From Auriscalpium vulgare (taxonomy: Eukaryota > Basidiomycota > Agaricomycetes > Russulales > Auriscalpiaceae), in NCBI GenBank assembly GCA_019915015.1, contig JAHBBC010000017.1:868001-932000 (forward strand): DNA of 64,000 nt, read 5' to 3'. The notes under the pieces were generated by a model. That model ran no database searches. It was not told the origin of the DNA and saw nothing but the letters and a program-made list of their open reading frames with translations. A program made the position numbers and the translations under genes. Shown here piece by piece: positions 1 to 11,794 of the stretch. The first letter of the stretch is position 1, and each line of letters starts with the position of its first letter.

Positions 1-732
1 CGAGCGAGGGGGTTCTAGTAGTCATCGAATGGCCATAACAGGTCATGAACAACAATAACAATATTATATTGAGGTTACAGTACAGTACATGATACACTGA
101 ATTACGATTCCCTGAGTTTACGAAGATGAATCGTTTACTAGGGGGTTTTTCGGGGTTGTGCCTGCAACTATTCGGTCATGGTCGCCGGGTGTCGGTTTGA
201 TCGCCGGTTTGATTGCCGGCGCCCAGCCGGACCTCGCGCCTACTGCCTCTCGCCCTCTCAGTCGTCCCACCCTAGCCCACCCCACGCCTTGCACCAGCGC
301 CCAACGTCTTGCACACTTGCCAGCGCTTGAACCGGCACTCAACAAGAAGAGCATTTGCCCGATACCAACACAGCACGGGTATCTCGGGTGCACGCTTGGT
401 TTCACATCGCGCGTTACTACTCCTTCACCTCAAACAAAGTACCTTGCCCCCCACACATCGGCAATTCCTTCACCTCGCGCAGCCGCAGTTACTGCCGCCC
501 GCACGCCGCCCACACGCCAAGGAGAAGAGTAGCGAAGGACACAGGGCAACTGAGAGGTCGAGAAGTTGAGAGGACGAGTCATGGGCGCCATCATCGCGCA
601 GGTCGATTTCACGCGCCTTGTTCGTGAAGCACTTGTGCGTATACACAGCCTTCTTCCTTCGCCGCATTGTACTAATGGGTGAGTCGCATTTTGCCTCTCG
701 ATGTGCTCGTGTGCTGGCCGTTCAGCGTGTCG
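1..732. other. No supportable gene
   Basis: Both strands contain only short, overlapping open frames with no recognisable motif. Plus-strand sequence from about 580 leads into the transporter remnant and may include its decayed 5' end; a GT-AG intron of about 48 nt (681-728) can be drawn just before the first recognisable residues. Nothing else is claimed. Confidence 0.5.
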
Positions 733-1640
733 CAGCTATGACATCTTTGCGATTAACATCGCGTCAACGATGCTGGGATATGTCTACGCATCGAACAACA
801 AGAGCTTGACGGTCAACCAGGACCTCGGGGTCAAGGTCGTCCCCCCCATAGGTGCGATCTTCGGCCAGCAGCTCTTCGGGTGGCTCGCAGACATCGTTGG
901 CCGCAAGCACATGTGTATGTCGCTACCCCCATAGGCACGAAAGTCGGCCAGCAGCTCTTCGGGTGGCTCGCAGACATCGATGCCCGCAAGCGCATGTGTA
1001 TGACTAGTCGCTTCTCCCCTCCATATGCGATTGTTGACTTAGCCGTGCAGACGGTATCGAGCTCATGATCATCATCATCGCGACGTTCGGCCAGGCGCTC
1101 AGCGGGAATGGACCTGTGGTCAACATCTTCGGTGTGCTCATCGTCTGGCACTTCCTCATGGGCGTAGGCATCGGTGTTACCCTCTCTTTGCAGTCATCTC
1201 GTCTGAGTTCGCCGCGACACACTCGCGCCGGCGCCTCGTGACTACCGTCTTCGCCGCCCAGGGCTGGGGAAACTTCAATGCGTCGTGCGCAGGCCGCTCT
1301 CTTCGCTGATTTACTGACAACTTCGTGCCACGCAGGCGCCGCGCTCGTCTCGCTGATTCTTTCAAAACGCAGATACTGCACGACAACCCGACGACGCTGC
1401 ATCACGTCGACTTCTGCTGGCGCCTGCTCATCGGCCTCGGCTGCGTGCCCAGTGCCATTGCGCTGTACTTCCGCCTGACGATCCCCGAGACCCCGCGCTT
1501 CACGATGGATATTGAGGGCAACATGAAGCAGGCGTCGGATGACATCAACAATGTGCTCAAGGACGGCTTGTTCTACGTTGAACCCGACGCGGTCGTGCAG
1601 AGGGTCGAGGCGCCGAAGGCCAGCCGCCGCAATTTCACGT
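733..1640 (+). pseudogene. PHO84-like inorganic phosphate transporter remnant (MFS)
   Basis: Successive plus-strand segments in different frames read like consecutive parts of a fungal PHO84-type high-affinity phosphate:proton symporter of the plasma membrane. The order is: SYDIFAINIASTMLGYVY near 735-790; GQQLFGWLADIVGRKHM near 860-915; LIVWHFLMGVGIG near 1137-1175; SEFAATHSRRRL near 1205-1240; HHVDFCWRLLIGLGC near 1400-1445; and LTIPETPRFTMDIEGN near 1474-1525. The MFS signature loop (G-R-K) is preserved, but frames break repeatedly, and the stretch coding GQQLFGWLAD is tandemly duplicated. The C-terminal half of the family (later membrane helices) is not seen after 1640. A broken, 5'-proximal fragment is therefore the best reading; some frame changes could be introns, but the duplication argues for decay. 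Confidence 0.75.
844..1010 (+). repeat. 83-bp tandem duplication inside the transporter remnant
   Basis: The sequence around GGCCAGCAGCTCTTCGGGTG occurs at 863 and again at 946, a period of 83 bp, with flanking similarity (CCCCATAGG upstream, CGCAAGC-CATGTGTATG downstream). Both copies encode the same transporter helix and G-R-K loop, so the gene cannot be functional as written. Confidence 0.8.
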
Positions 1641-2746
1641 CGCCTCGATCACCCGTGCGCTACGCTTGCACCCGCCATTCCGCCCCGCACGCTGCCATTC
1701 CCGCCTCGCTGGCCCACGCACCGCCATCCAGATGCATGCGGTGCTATCCCGACGCGCGTGCAACCCCCTGCAACGTCACTGGGCCTCCACCTTCAACTCA
1801 CTCTCCCGTGAGTCGCTTTCTCGCGTACAGCGCCATCCTCGACACGGCCTCCTCCGAACTCTGGCTGGCGGGAATCTCGCGCACTTGCGCAACCGCATTG
1901 TGGAGCTTGATAGTCTCGTGCGCGAGCTGCATAGTGAGCCCACTTCCATCTCTCCTCACCCGCCATCCCGTCCACTCATGCAGCACTGCAGGCAAACTGC
2001 ACCTTCGCGAGGCCGATGCTAACTTCTGCGATGGCAATCCAAACGAGAAGTGGCACTCGCGCGCATCCAAGCGGCCGACGCGCATGCGCCTCAACCTGCA
2101 GCGCCGGCACGGCTCCCACTACGATAACACCGCGGCCAGGCCCGCACCATTCAAGTCCAAGCCCGGCGGCGAGCTGGCGCAGCGGCCGTAGTTCCTGTGC
2201 TCACCGCTTCTCGATGTCGGCCGACTCCGCCTCCGCGTCGTTGTACCACGCGTGCCCGCCTGCCTCCGCCGTGCCATACCACAAGCACCATCTGTAGTAC
2301 AGAGCGGGAGCTCCCGCTTGTCGTACAGCCCGTACACGTAGACGCTCGGCCCCGCCGCCGCGTACGCGTACTGCGATGCCGCCTTCTGCCCGTGTGACGC
2401 GAACCTGCGGGCCACTCGATGGCCGCGCTCGTGCGGCAGCTGCGCCAAGCGCTCAACATCCTGCGCAGCCTGCTTGCTGTGCTCGGGCAGGGCGCGCATG
2501 CAGGAGCTCCTTAACCTCAGCAGTAAGCCCCGCTCACACGCTTCACGTTACTGCGTGAGTTCTGATTGCGCGCACGCACCCGCAGGCCCGCGGAGGGGTG
2601 CTCGTCCGGAACGTCTGTGTGCCTTGAAATGCTACGCAATCAGAACGGATAGGACATGAAGAGGCGGTCAGCGAGGGCGCAGGCGGGACATGGAAGCACA
2701 TGTGGATGGCGACCAGAGAAGCTGACCTCACCCGCACTATACGTAT
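1641..2746. other. No recognised gene; possible decayed coding DNA
   Basis: Several moderately long frames exist on both strands (for example plus 1325-2191 and minus 2119-2499), but none has a recognisable domain and they overlap each other. A plus-strand stretch near 1880-1960 reads as a short amphipathic segment (LRNRIVELDSLVRELHSE) of the kind found at the start of some basidiomycete F-box proteins. That alone is too weak for a call. Confidence 0.4.
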
Positions 2747-2776
2747 CATCTGGAAACCCCTCCTGTCCTTACCAGA
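2747..2776 (+). repeat. Element I left terminal inverted repeat
   Basis: Matches the reverse complement of 17211-17240 over the first roughly 25 positions with one substitution and one single-base gap (CATCTGGAAACCCC / CATCTGCAAACCCCC, then TCC and CCTTA). The first ten bases equal the left terminus of Element II at 33510. Sequence from here to 3059 is AT-rich and non-coding, with a repeated TCTTACC/TTACCAGA motif typical of subterminal regions. Confidence 0.7.
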
Positions 2777-3059
2777 TGCTTAGCCAATCTTACACATCTT
2801 ACCAGAATAAAACTGTGATTTGGGCTTTGAAAATTGGTGGGTGGTTAGCTATGCTATATAGCATTGTGCACACAAATTTACAGCCCCAGTGGGTGCCCTG
2901 CCCTTGTGTAATTGACTAGACAAGAGTTTCCTCTGTTGAGGCACTGAGATGTCACCATCGTCACACTACAAGTCACACTATGTGACTCCTCAGTTCCACG
3001 GCGCATTTGAGCAACCTTGCATTGCACGGGCCGGAGGACAATTTGTACGATACGAACAA

Positions 3060-4608
3060 CTACGAGCGAACATCACGCAGGTCCTTCTGCTGCTCTGTCC
3101 ACTTGGGGAACAACCCAACCGCCTCCCTCCATCGCCTCGGCAGACCCTCTTCCAGGCGGCGCTTCAGTTGAGGGTCCTCGCGCCCCAGCCTCTCTTCCGT
3201 GCGGCAGCCATAGGCATGCCAGCGCATGAGGTCGCCCGCACAGTACTGAGTAAACGACTGCCGCTCCTCCCCTGCCTGTATAGGCGTGTTGCTGTGGGTG
3301 AGCAGCGCGGACGGGATAAGAATGGTACACCCGGGAGGAAACTCGATGATGAGTTTCAACTCCCAGAGCACTAGGTGCCCCCCCTTGGTGTAGTCGTAGT
3401 TGCCAAGGGCGGTGATTGCACACCACCCGTACGGCACGTTCCTCGCGTCGCGGTGGGGCTTCGTCACAGCGGCAGGTCCAAAGTTGAACGTCGCAACGGG
3501 GAAGACACTATTCTTGAATGCTTTCTTGAGGCTTGGATCGCGAGCTTGCACGTCTGCCACCACGTCGTCGAGGTGCACGTACATTCGCGGGTTGAACACG
3601 GAGAGCGCGCCTGCGAACGTTTCAGAATGAGCCTTCCTCGTCGAGTAAAAGGCGACGGCACTTACTGCTCTGAAACTGTGCAATCCGTTGCAACCCGTGG
3701 TGACGCAAAAGGCGCCGCCTGGCCCGCCTCCTCCCAGCTATTTTTGCAGCCACGTTGTACGGCTCCTATCCTAAACATTAGAGAGGGAGAGGGAGCTATG
3801 AGGATGCCACGCACCTTAGGGCCGCCGCCGTATGTAAAACCAGCACGGAGCACTGGGTACTGCCCGCGCTGATGCTTATGGTCCTCCGACTTGAACTCGC
3901 AGGACTTGAGGACTTCCTTCATCTGCCGGCTGACCCCCTCGTGGACTTCTGGCCAGTCCTTGGCCTTCTGCGGCTTGCCGGCCATCTGCGCGAGGACGCG
4001 CTGCTCGCTATCAACAAACACCTTGCTGGTACTGGGCAAGGCGTTGCGACGCGTCATTGTTAGCATGCTCTCGAGGGGAACGCGCAGGACGCTCACCTAC
4101 CGTCCCAGCGTCTCCGCTCGAATTCGTGGTCGTTCAACAGAACTTCCAGGGGGATCAGCCCGTCGTGGTACTGCAAGGTGAGCTCCTGTGCAAGGCTACA
4201 GACTTCGGGGCTGGCCATGTAGCATCCCTTGGCCACCTTGAAGGCCTCGACGTCAATGGGCAAGGCTTGCGGCGCGGCGTGAGCAAGGGCCTTGGCCATG
4301 TACTCGGTGGGCAACGGCAGCCCAGAGGCTGTCGCAGGCCTCTTCGCCTTGCGGTCCTTACGCCGCTTTCTCCTCTTGCGACCCCTCTGCGCGCCACCGC
4401 CGTCTGAGCCAGCAGAAAGCTCCTCGTCAGAGGACTCTCCAAGGTCGGAGGCGTCTTCCACGCCATGCGCATCTGACGGCGCGTCGTCTTCCCCAGGATC
4501 AACGGCGCTAAGTGCGCGGGCGTGTTCGGCTGCCAGAGAGCCGGCGATGGCTGCTGCGAGGTTGTAATCAGGGCATGCGTATGGAGAGTACGTCTTCTTG
4601 GATCGTGT
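3060..4608 (-). CDS. 2OG-Fe(II) dioxygenase, TET/JBP-like (2OG-I)
   Basis: Spliced minus-strand gene: exons about 4608-4097, 4031-3815, a 10-nt microexon 3675-3666, and 3610-3060; intron ends are GT-AG. The N-terminal part is acidic with a basic nuclear-type patch (GRKRRKRRKDRK). The last exon carries the double-stranded beta-helix signature: an Fe-binding H-x-D (PHRDARNVPYG), a glycine pair and tryptophan (KGGHLVLWELK), a distal Fe-binding His (LTHSNTPI) and a 2-oxoglutarate-binding Arg (GEERQSFTQY). All four are intact, so the enzyme may be active. Related basidiomycete proteins have been linked to the TET/JBP 5-methylcytosine oxidase group and to transposons; that subfamily call is inference. 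The N-terminus is unresolved: the frame stays open to about 4656 without a clear ATG, and an extra upstream exon is possible. A paralogue lies at 45960-47629. Confidence 0.72.
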
Positions 4609-4803
4609 CTGGCGGCGAGAGTCAGCGGAGCGGCAGGCAAAGACGCCGGGCAACACACTGTTCGTGTTCCTTCCATCCTCAACCTCCTGCCCTCCAGCTC
4701 CTTTGGTATCCCTGCGTAGCGATCGGCGGCCAGCCTGGAGATGGAGAGATGAAGGTTAGCCCCCTTCGCCCGCCTGCCGTGCAGAAAGAACACATGGTGC
4801 CGG

Positions 4804-5135
4804 GCGCGTGAAGCGCGTCGCGTCATCGGGGTGCGTCCGCGCAGCCAAGAGACGCCTGGTGTAGCGTCGTACAAGGCCGCGCGGGTGCGGGTGCGACTCG
4901 ACGGGGCGCGAGGCTCGGCGCGTGAAGCGCGTCGCGTGCGTCGGGGTGCGCCCGCGCAGCCAAGAGACGCCTGGTGTAGCGTCATACAAGGCCGCGCGGG
5001 CGCGGGTGCGACTCGACGGGGCGCTCGGCTCGGCGCGTGAAGCGCGTCGCGTCGCCGGGGTGCGTCCGCGCAGCCAAGAAACGCCTGGTGTAGCATCGTA
5101 CAAGGCCGCGCGGGTGCGATTCGACAGGGCGCGAT
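4804..5135. repeat. Three ~115-bp tandem repeats upstream of 2OG-I
   Basis: Units start at 4804, 4918 and 5033 with GCGCGTGAAGCGCGTCGCG and continue through GCGCAGCCAAGA and ACAAGGCCGCGCGGG; the third unit is slightly shorter. They lie just upstream of the dioxygenase gene and could be promoter repeats. The overlapping long minus-strand frames here are a consequence of the repeat, not evidence of a gene. Confidence 0.85.
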
Positions 5136-5604
5136 GCCAGATGGGGGAGGGGTTCCAGGAGAGAAATACGCACAGTAGTAGCTTCCTCAGGCTATGCAGA
5201 CAGACGCGTCTTGGAGAGAGTGTGCTAGAACTAGCTCTTGCTAGTAGACGCAGCAACTGTTCGTGGAGGAGAGGCAGAGGTGGGTGGCAAGCCGTTGAGC
5301 AAATCACACAGTGTGGCAGGTTCCCAGGATGGTCGATCAACGGACAAGTCGCGTGATCGCGTGTCTGCTCTATTGTTGAGTAGTCGCATTGTTTTGTGCT
5401 GCGACGTTTCGTGCAGGCTCGGAGTCACCAGCACTCTCGCGCCCGCTCACGCTATGCCAACACGCCTACGGCTGAGAACGCGAAGGTCTCGACTGCGTGA
5501 CCAAAAGCAGCCACGTGTACGCGCAAAGAGGCGTGCCCAGTTTGCGCCCACCCTCACCATCGCTTCTCTCCATACACCCTCACCATTGCTTCTCTGCATA
5601 CACC
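5136..5604. other. Intergenic region between 2OG-I and S1
   Basis: No convincing gene. It would hold the promoter of S1 (plus) and part of that of 2OG-I (minus). A CTCACCATCGCTTCTCTCCATACACC / CTCACCATTGCTTCTCTGCATACACC direct repeat immediately precedes the S1 start codon. Confidence 0.5.
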
Positions 5605-6085
5605 ATGCCCAATACTCTGTACCACATCATGCTCGACGTTGATCTGGAGGTGGGGGGCTCGCTTGTGAGGAGCCCTTTGTTTTGCTTTGATCTTCTTCAC
5701 TCATGCCGCTGCCGCACAGGGCGCTGACCTTCTCGTCTCACCCAACGGCAATGTGCTGTCGCGTGTGACCCCACTCGACGCTGCGCCCTCCTCTACGGGC
5801 CTCCTCCCACAACTCGCAGCGCTTGCAGATGCGCCAGCTGGGGGGCCTCCCGTCGTGAGGACCATCATCCTTTCCCTTAAGGTGCCCGATAACGCCAATC
5901 GCAACTCCTCCGTCGAGAAGAAAGAAACCGTCGCCCTTGTAAAGGGCGTGGCCGCAATTCTGTCGGGGCCGCTGGGAAGCTTGTCACAGGGGCAGGGCTC
6001 GTCGGAGGGGCAGGGCTCGTCGGAGGGGCAGGGCTCGTCGGAGGGCTCGGGCTCGGGCGTGCAGCGAGCTCCTCAGGTCGATTGA
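5605..6085 (+). CDS. Small cargo gene S1 (unrecognised family)
   Basis: Two-exon model: exon 1 at 5605-5664 (20 codons, MPNTLYHIMLDVDLEVGGSL), phase-0 intron 5665-5719 (GTGAGG...CACAG), exon 2 at 5720-6085. Exon 2 opens with GADLLVSPNGNVLS and has a later beta-strand-like segment VVRTIILSLKVPD. The C-terminus is low complexity, with an 18-bp unit (GQGSSE) repeated three times near 5996-6049. The same plan (short HI-x-L-x-VD exon, phase-0 intron, L-V-S-P segment, then an R-x-I/V-x-LKL/R-x-P segment) is seen in S2 (7696-8204) and S3 (45323-41097). I do not recognise the family. There is no signal peptide or membrane helix. Its position beside the dioxygenase in both cargo elements suggests an element-specific role, but the function is unknown. 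Confidence 0.6.
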
Positions 6086-6331
6086 ATTCAGTACGTACTA
6101 CCCCGTCTTCTCCTCCGTTGAGAGCTCATCCGATCGACAGATGACCCCACTGGTAGCAGGCTGAATACGTACATGTCACCTTGCTTTGTTATCTTTGCTC
6201 TTGATGTTCGCGCTGTGTTCCAGAAGCCTGCCTGTCCCCCGTTTCGCCTCGCCCCATGTAGACAAGTGAATTCCAAACGCAAACATAATTTGTTATAACC
6301 AGTGAACGCTGCCTAAGTAAGTAAGAAACTG

Positions 6332-7313
6332 TTAATCCCTGAGCGCCTGCCTTTTGGCCCGGATCCCACCGCGATCGTCTACGACCTCGCACCCACGCTT
6401 CGCGTTCCCCGCGGGCTCCACGTTCATGCTGTCCGCCAGCGCGTTGCGGCCGTTGTGGAGAGTTTTGCATGGCCGAGGTAGCGGTGTGATGGTGGCTTCG
6501 GCGGCGCGGGCAGGAGTGCTCAACCCTGCGCAAGGTGAAGCAATGGCGATGTGGCTGGTGGATGCCCTACATCAAAATGAGGCGGCGAGCGCCATGGTGA
6601 GCAACGCGCGAGCAAATTGAGACGATAGCGACGTACCGGGGCTCCAAGGGCTGGGTGGTGATGGTTTGGGCAGGGGCGACGCGCTCAGGCTGCATAGGCG
6701 GAAACTGGACGTGCCGGAAGACCTCGTAGTCGTCAAAGGACGTTTCCGAGTCCGTCCTTGGCGAGGTGAGTGACTCCGGGGGCTCCCAAAGGGGGTTGTT
6801 TGGCAGACTGAAGGGCAGCTCGGTAGTCTCCTGCAATGCATGACGCGACGGAGGGCGCGCAGGGCGAGCTTGCGGGAGGGTCGGGATAATAGGCGCGGCC
6901 TGGGCGTTTGGACCTTCAGACGTTCTGCGTGGGCTCGGGGGCGGCACGTCAATGTCCGCCATGAGCTGCGCGTCGCCTCTACCGTTGTCCTGGAAGCCCT
7001 TCAATTGGATGATTTCGGCACCTTTTGTAGTGACAAACCCTCCGGGAGATTGCGGGGTCATCGATGTAGTCTCCCTGATAGGAGAAGGTGGGAGAAGTGG
7101 GGACTGTGCGTCGCGGGGCTGGCCTGAACTCGCAGCGGGGCTGCCACGTTGTGCCAGCTGGTCCGCGGCTTCAAACGTGATTGCCTGCGTGATCGATGTA
7201 AGATGGAAGCGCTCTGCAGTACGGGGCCGACTTACGAGGCTCGATGGGGTTGTGGAGGGGGCGGGCATGTAGACAATCTGAACGCGCGAGGGAGTGCCAA
7301 GGTGCACATTCAC
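6332..7313 (-). CDS. Proline-rich hypothetical protein
   Basis: Minus-strand gene between S1 and S2. The main exon (about 7313-6640) encodes a proline/serine-rich, probably disordered protein (for example RQARPARPPSRHA-like and PPPSPRRTSEGP segments). A candidate GT-AG intron follows LEPR at about 6640, and a second exon near 6526-6332 encodes STPARAAEATITPLPRPCKT and a basic end. The start is not fixed: an in-frame ATG and a likely upstream exon lie between 7313 and 7440, where a frame reading LLMRDADIRRLKTG looks coding. No domain is recognised. I see no counterpart in Element II. Confidence 0.4.
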
Positions 7314-7695
7314 CCTGTCTTGAGCCTGCGGATGTCAGCGTCGCGCATCAGTAATACGTCGGGCTGTCAGCAAGCGGGTGCGTACGCCAGGTTGGCCTTC
7401 AGGATGTGTGTCGCCAGCCTGTCCAGGCATGGGTAGATGCGTGGATGACTTGGAGGCTGCGAGCGAGCAGCACGCGCTGCTTCTTTCACACGGCCACGAC
7501 TTCGACTGCTGCTGTGCCTCACCCTATGTCCGTACCTCCTTCCGCGAGTGTATTACCCGCAGTCATTTGACCCTTCTATTCTTATTGTCACGCTAGTGCT
7601 GCCTGCCTGCCTCGAGGCTTCTTCTTTATCAACCTACTCGTCTTATAGGCTTGCCGCCCATCGCCCCGTTGAGCCCGACCATCATCACCTAGAAC

Positions 7696-8204
7696 ATGCA
7701 ATCCCACATTGCGCTCGAGATTGATGCCCCCCCGCGGGGTATTATTGTGAGTATGTCCTTTGACTTACTGTGATAGAAGGACTGACGCACCTATAGGTAG
7801 TTGAGATTGTCGTTTCGCCGGAGCAGCTCGTATCGTTCGGCTCATGGCAACCAGCCCTCACCGCGGGTCCTGAAAACTCGGTCTGGCGTGCACTGACGCA
7901 ACCCTCCTCCGTCTCTACTGGCGATTCGACCTGGAGGTCAGCCACACATCCAATCACCGCCCCGACCGACGACGTACGCTCTGCCGTGCCGTCCCGCCAC
8001 CCCGCTGAACCGACGGCGAGCGAGGCGACCACCAGCGTCTCTGCCGTGCCGTCCAGCCACCCCGCTGAACCCACGGCGAGCGATGCGACCACCGGTCCTA
8101 CCCCCAACCATCGCGCTGTCATCGTCAAGTTGCGCCTACCTGATGGCACAAACCCTGGCGCCGCGGTGACCTTCCAGGAGCAGCTAGGCGTCCTGGTTGG
8201 GTAG
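7696..8204 (+). CDS. Small cargo gene S2 (S1/S3 family)
   Basis: Exon 1 at 7696-7746 (17 codons, MQSHIALEIDAPPRGII), phase-0 intron 7747-7796 (GTGAGT...TATAG), exon 2 at 7797-8204. Exon 2 begins VVEIVVSPEQLVSFGSWQP and ends with HRAVIVKLRLPDGTNPG followed by a short tail. This parallels S3 (HIMLGVDVEPWGLI, then VLVSTGGIVSYGS and LVRTLKLKLRVS) in motif order and in intron position and phase. Between the two conserved blocks is a 60-bp (20-residue) tandem duplication at 7978-8097 (HPAEPTAS units). Unknown function; the length is only about 150 residues. Confidence 0.6.
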
Positions 8205-8459
8205 GCTTGGAGCTTCAAACTGGTGCGTGGACTTCATCTTGATGGAGTCGCTTTGGATCTCATGAGACACGCAGATGCAACTGTCGCGTGTTCGTGTGGA
8301 GAATGGCGGGACGGGACAAGTTTTCTTGCAGGGTCGGGTTGGGGAGGCGTGAGCGAGTGTATGTCGTATTCCAGCCGCTCTTGTTCTCGTCAATGCTATG
8401 CCGTTTGAGTTCTCCCTCCGTGTGTGCTATACAATAAAGCTCTTGATATTCAAGACTAT

Positions 8460-11400
8460 CTAGTACACTGTTATGTAGGTATGTTTATCAAGGAAAGAAG
8501 AGACAAAGAATGTTCGGCATTTGTCGAGGACGTTCTCCGACGTCCATTCACGCGGCGCTGAGGGGCCGAATTTCGGAAACAAGTGGGCGCTACGATGTAT
8601 CTCCTCGACAGGAATGACGGATGCCACTCGCTGGCCGCCGACCTTGTACTTGCGCGCGACCCGGTACATCAGATGGTCGGTGTCAGCCGCGCGCTCGAAC
8701 GGCGTGAACCACTCTACATAGGCGAGGTGGGTAGGGGCGGAATAGCCAGGTGGGTATGCGGCTTCGTGGGCCTTGATGGGAAGGCTGAAAATGGCACGTA
8801 CTTGCGCAACGCAATATCCTGGCGCGTAGACTGCGGTTAGCATACCGTTTGATGCAACGAGAGCAGCGCACCTTGTAACCCTTCGTCCTCCGCCCCCACA
8901 TCTACAAGAGCCGTGTCGAAGCGGCCGTAAACCGCCTTGCTCCGGGTGTTCAGGTAGGAAGGGCGGGCGTGGATCGTATCCTTGATGCGCGGCGCGTCGT
9001 CACGATGTTGAGGGTCCTCTATGGACAGCTTGATGGTGTTGTAGGTTGCAACCGCGCGGAAGGGGACCTTCATGCCGACGGCCAGGTTTTCAGCCTCCCG
9101 CACGCTGAGGTGCGGGTGCCACACGCGCAATATGTAGCGCATGAACGCCTCGTCAAAGTCGCGCGCCCCATAGCGAGTGCGCAGTTGGGCAACCGTGACG
9201 GACTTGAAGTTGGGGGCTCTGGCAATGTGCAGGCGGGGTATCGGAGCTGGCGCCGTGGTGGGTTCTGCTCCTGCGGCGGCAGCGCGCTTCTGGACACGCC
9301 ATGCGACGTAGTTCGTGTGTAACAGAACCCGCTCGCGCCGTTCAAGCCACTTGGTCATCTGTGGATAGACATCTTTGTGGTTCGTTGACCGGTAAGCGTC
9401 CTTGGCGTAGTCAATGTGGAGACGCTCCGTGGCCTCCGTGTTATAGCCGTCCGTCGTGCCAAAAAGTTCGATGGAGTCGACGTAGTGGAGCAGGGCATGC
9501 AGCTTGGGAAGGTTGAAATCCTTCCGAATTCCTAGTCTCTGGAAGACAGCCTTGTTTGCGTGAAAGCGCCTCAACGCTTTGTTGACGTAGCCAAGCGTCT
9601 CGTCGCTGTGAGATGGGTACTGCGCGAGGTAGAGGAAATCCAGCAAAGACCGGGTGGCGCGCACAGCTTCAGCCGCATCTGCTGCCGTCGCTGCCGCCGG
9701 GGAGTTGACGGGCTCGAGGCCGACGACAAGGCCCATTAAAATGCGGCATATGTCTTTGTGCTCCTGGCCGGAGACGCGCGACAAAATTGACAAGCCGTTC
9801 TTGAAGAGGCGAACGTGGTGGTTAGGTGGAAGGCGAGTGCAGCGCGCGTTGATCTCTTCGGCGCCGAAGGCGAGGGTGAGCCAACTGAGAAGGTGCTTGA
9901 CCACACCTTGGTAGAGCTGATGGAGGATGTCCGGGGTCACCGCGACGTAGACGTTGGAGTAGGGGAGGCCCTCCCAAAATGGGTGATGGACGGGCTTGAT
10001 GCCGGCGGCGCGGCAGGCTGCAATGTATGCTGCTGGGCCGTCGCCCAATGTGCGAAGCGCTGCGCGACTTGCGGTGATGCTTCGCAGGCCGTATTTCTTG
10101 TGAACTTCGAGCTCGTCTGGAGGGACAAAGCATTTGGGACACTCTCCGTACTTGGTGCACGTCACGAGGGCCTGTTCGGGGTAGTCGCCGACAAAGAGGG
10201 CGAATATTGGGTGGCAGCGTCGAACAACACCGTCCGCGCTGGCCATGGGGAGGCCGCTGAGGGCATGACGGCGGGTAGGGGCCATGATCTTCCCGACGCA
10301 AGCATGGAAGAGGTTGGCGACAGCGCGTCGTCTGGTCTCGTCCTCTTTGATGTGCGTCAGACGCGCGGTAGGCAGGTAGCCGATGAGCACCTGAGACCGT
10401 TTCGAAGGCTGGCGGCGGTCCGCTTTCAAGATATTGCCGAGCGTGAGGTAAAGAGGGTACGCGGACTGATTTCGAAATGTCGTGACTTGAGTCTTGTCGG
10501 AAGAAAGGATGAGGGGGAGGACGGTCGCGCCTGGGGTTGATTTCTCCAATAGAACCTGGCAATAATGAGCTTACTAGTCGCAGTCCGTTGGAGCGGGCAA
10601 CGCACCTGAATGTCCCACCACCATTTCCCTGTGTTCATCTCGCTATAAACCCTCTTCGTCGAATCTTCATCCACGTAGTGACGCTCAGGTGCGAAGGCCA
10701 TGGAGGAGAGGAACACGGGGGTGCCGTACAAGGACTGGATGCAGTCCATAACGTCGCGGAAGTGCAGATCGTATGTCTCGCCGCTGACGGTAATCTCCTC
10801 ACACTTGAACTCCGGCGATGGGGGGAGTTGGTTGTCAATGATATCGTTGAGGTCGTTCGTAGACTTGAAGCTCAAATCCAGACGCTCGCGGACCTGCTAC
10901 GGGTTTTAGCTTGCATGCCACGCCATCTTTCGCGAAGGACGCACCTCCTCAATCTTCAGTAGCTCTGTAAACGCTGTCGACGTTGGACCTCGCGTCTTTG
11001 CCCAGCGAGCAATCTCCCACTCCAATTTGTTGCGAAATGGAGCCCACTCGTTTGCGGCAGAGTCGGGCACACGGTCTTGGTACGTGTCGAATGTCCGTGC
11101 CACGCGCCCCGGCATTGGCGCCCCTGCAGCACCTTGGAAATGTGCAACCTTGGGGTCGGCCTTGAACGCCTGCTGGTGGTCAAAGCGGAGCTCTTGTTGC
11201 ATCCGCGCAGCCTCCTCCTCGGACACCGGCGGCAGGACAATGTCGTCGTCGCCGTTGGGGTCGAAAGGCCCGCTGTTCTGCTCGTCCTCATGGGCAAAAC
11301 CGGGAGGCGGCCCTGGAAGTTCTGCGAGGGGAGCGTCGCCCTCTTCATCGGAGACATCGCTGTTGAAGCCGTCGTCCTCGAAGCCGTCGCCCTCGCCGCC

Positions 11401-11794
11401 TGCAGCAGCTGCCTGCTCGTCGGCGTCGCCCCAGACCAGCTCTTCTGCAGGTGGAAGGTTCGCCCACAAGCCTAATCATTGTCTGCGTCAAAAAAGCGCG
11501 GCAGGGAAAAGGGAAGTCAGACTCGCCTGCGCGTATGTCTGGTGCATGTTGAACCCCGACATCCGCCGGCGCTGGTCCTGGCGGCGGCGGGGGTGGGGAA
11601 CGTTGGGACACGCCTTCAACCTCCGAGTCGCTGCTGTTGGCATTGTCACCTTGGCTGAACTCCAGGCATGCGGCGTTGTTGGTTCGACGCAGGTGTTTGG
11701 TGAGGCCTGAGGGCCAAAATGACCCATCGCAGCCTCCGCAAAAGACGCGGCCGTTGCGGCTGGAACGGCGCTTGGATAGACGACTGGCGGGCAT
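8460..11794 (-). CDS. Plavaka-type transposase (Element I)
   Basis: Multi-exon minus-strand gene, the transposase of a CACTA/EnSpm-related Plavaka element. The first exon carries a zinc-finger-like CGGC-x12-H-x6-C (FCGGCDGSFWPSGLTKHLRR). An acidic linker (11450-10960) follows, then WEIARWAKTRGPT, then the catalytic region in the long exon 10556-8870: TVLPLILSSDKTQVT, YPLYLTLGNI, C-x2-C (ECPKCFVPPDE), VAVTPDILHQLYQGVVKHL, RSLLDFLYLAQYPSHS and TEATERLHIDYAKDAYRSTN. The last exon gives the typical Plavaka end, HLAYVEWFTPF through LFPKFGPSAPREWTSENVLDKC, and finishes YITVY. Introns can be drawn near 10946-10893, 10608-10557 and 8869-8834. No internal stop was noticed, so it may be functional. It would bind the Element I ends and cut DNA in the nucleus. 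An alternative GC donor may be used after the first exon. Confidence 0.85.

Noticed and set aside
4155..5340. Long minus-strand frames over the 115-bp repeats and 2OG-I.
   Set aside because: They are products of the tandem repeat and shadow frames of the dioxygenase exon; both repeat the same peptide three times.
9815..10540. Plus-strand 241-codon frame opposite the Plavaka transposase.
   Set aside because: It is the antisense of the conserved catalytic exon; the minus-strand protein carries all recognisable motifs.
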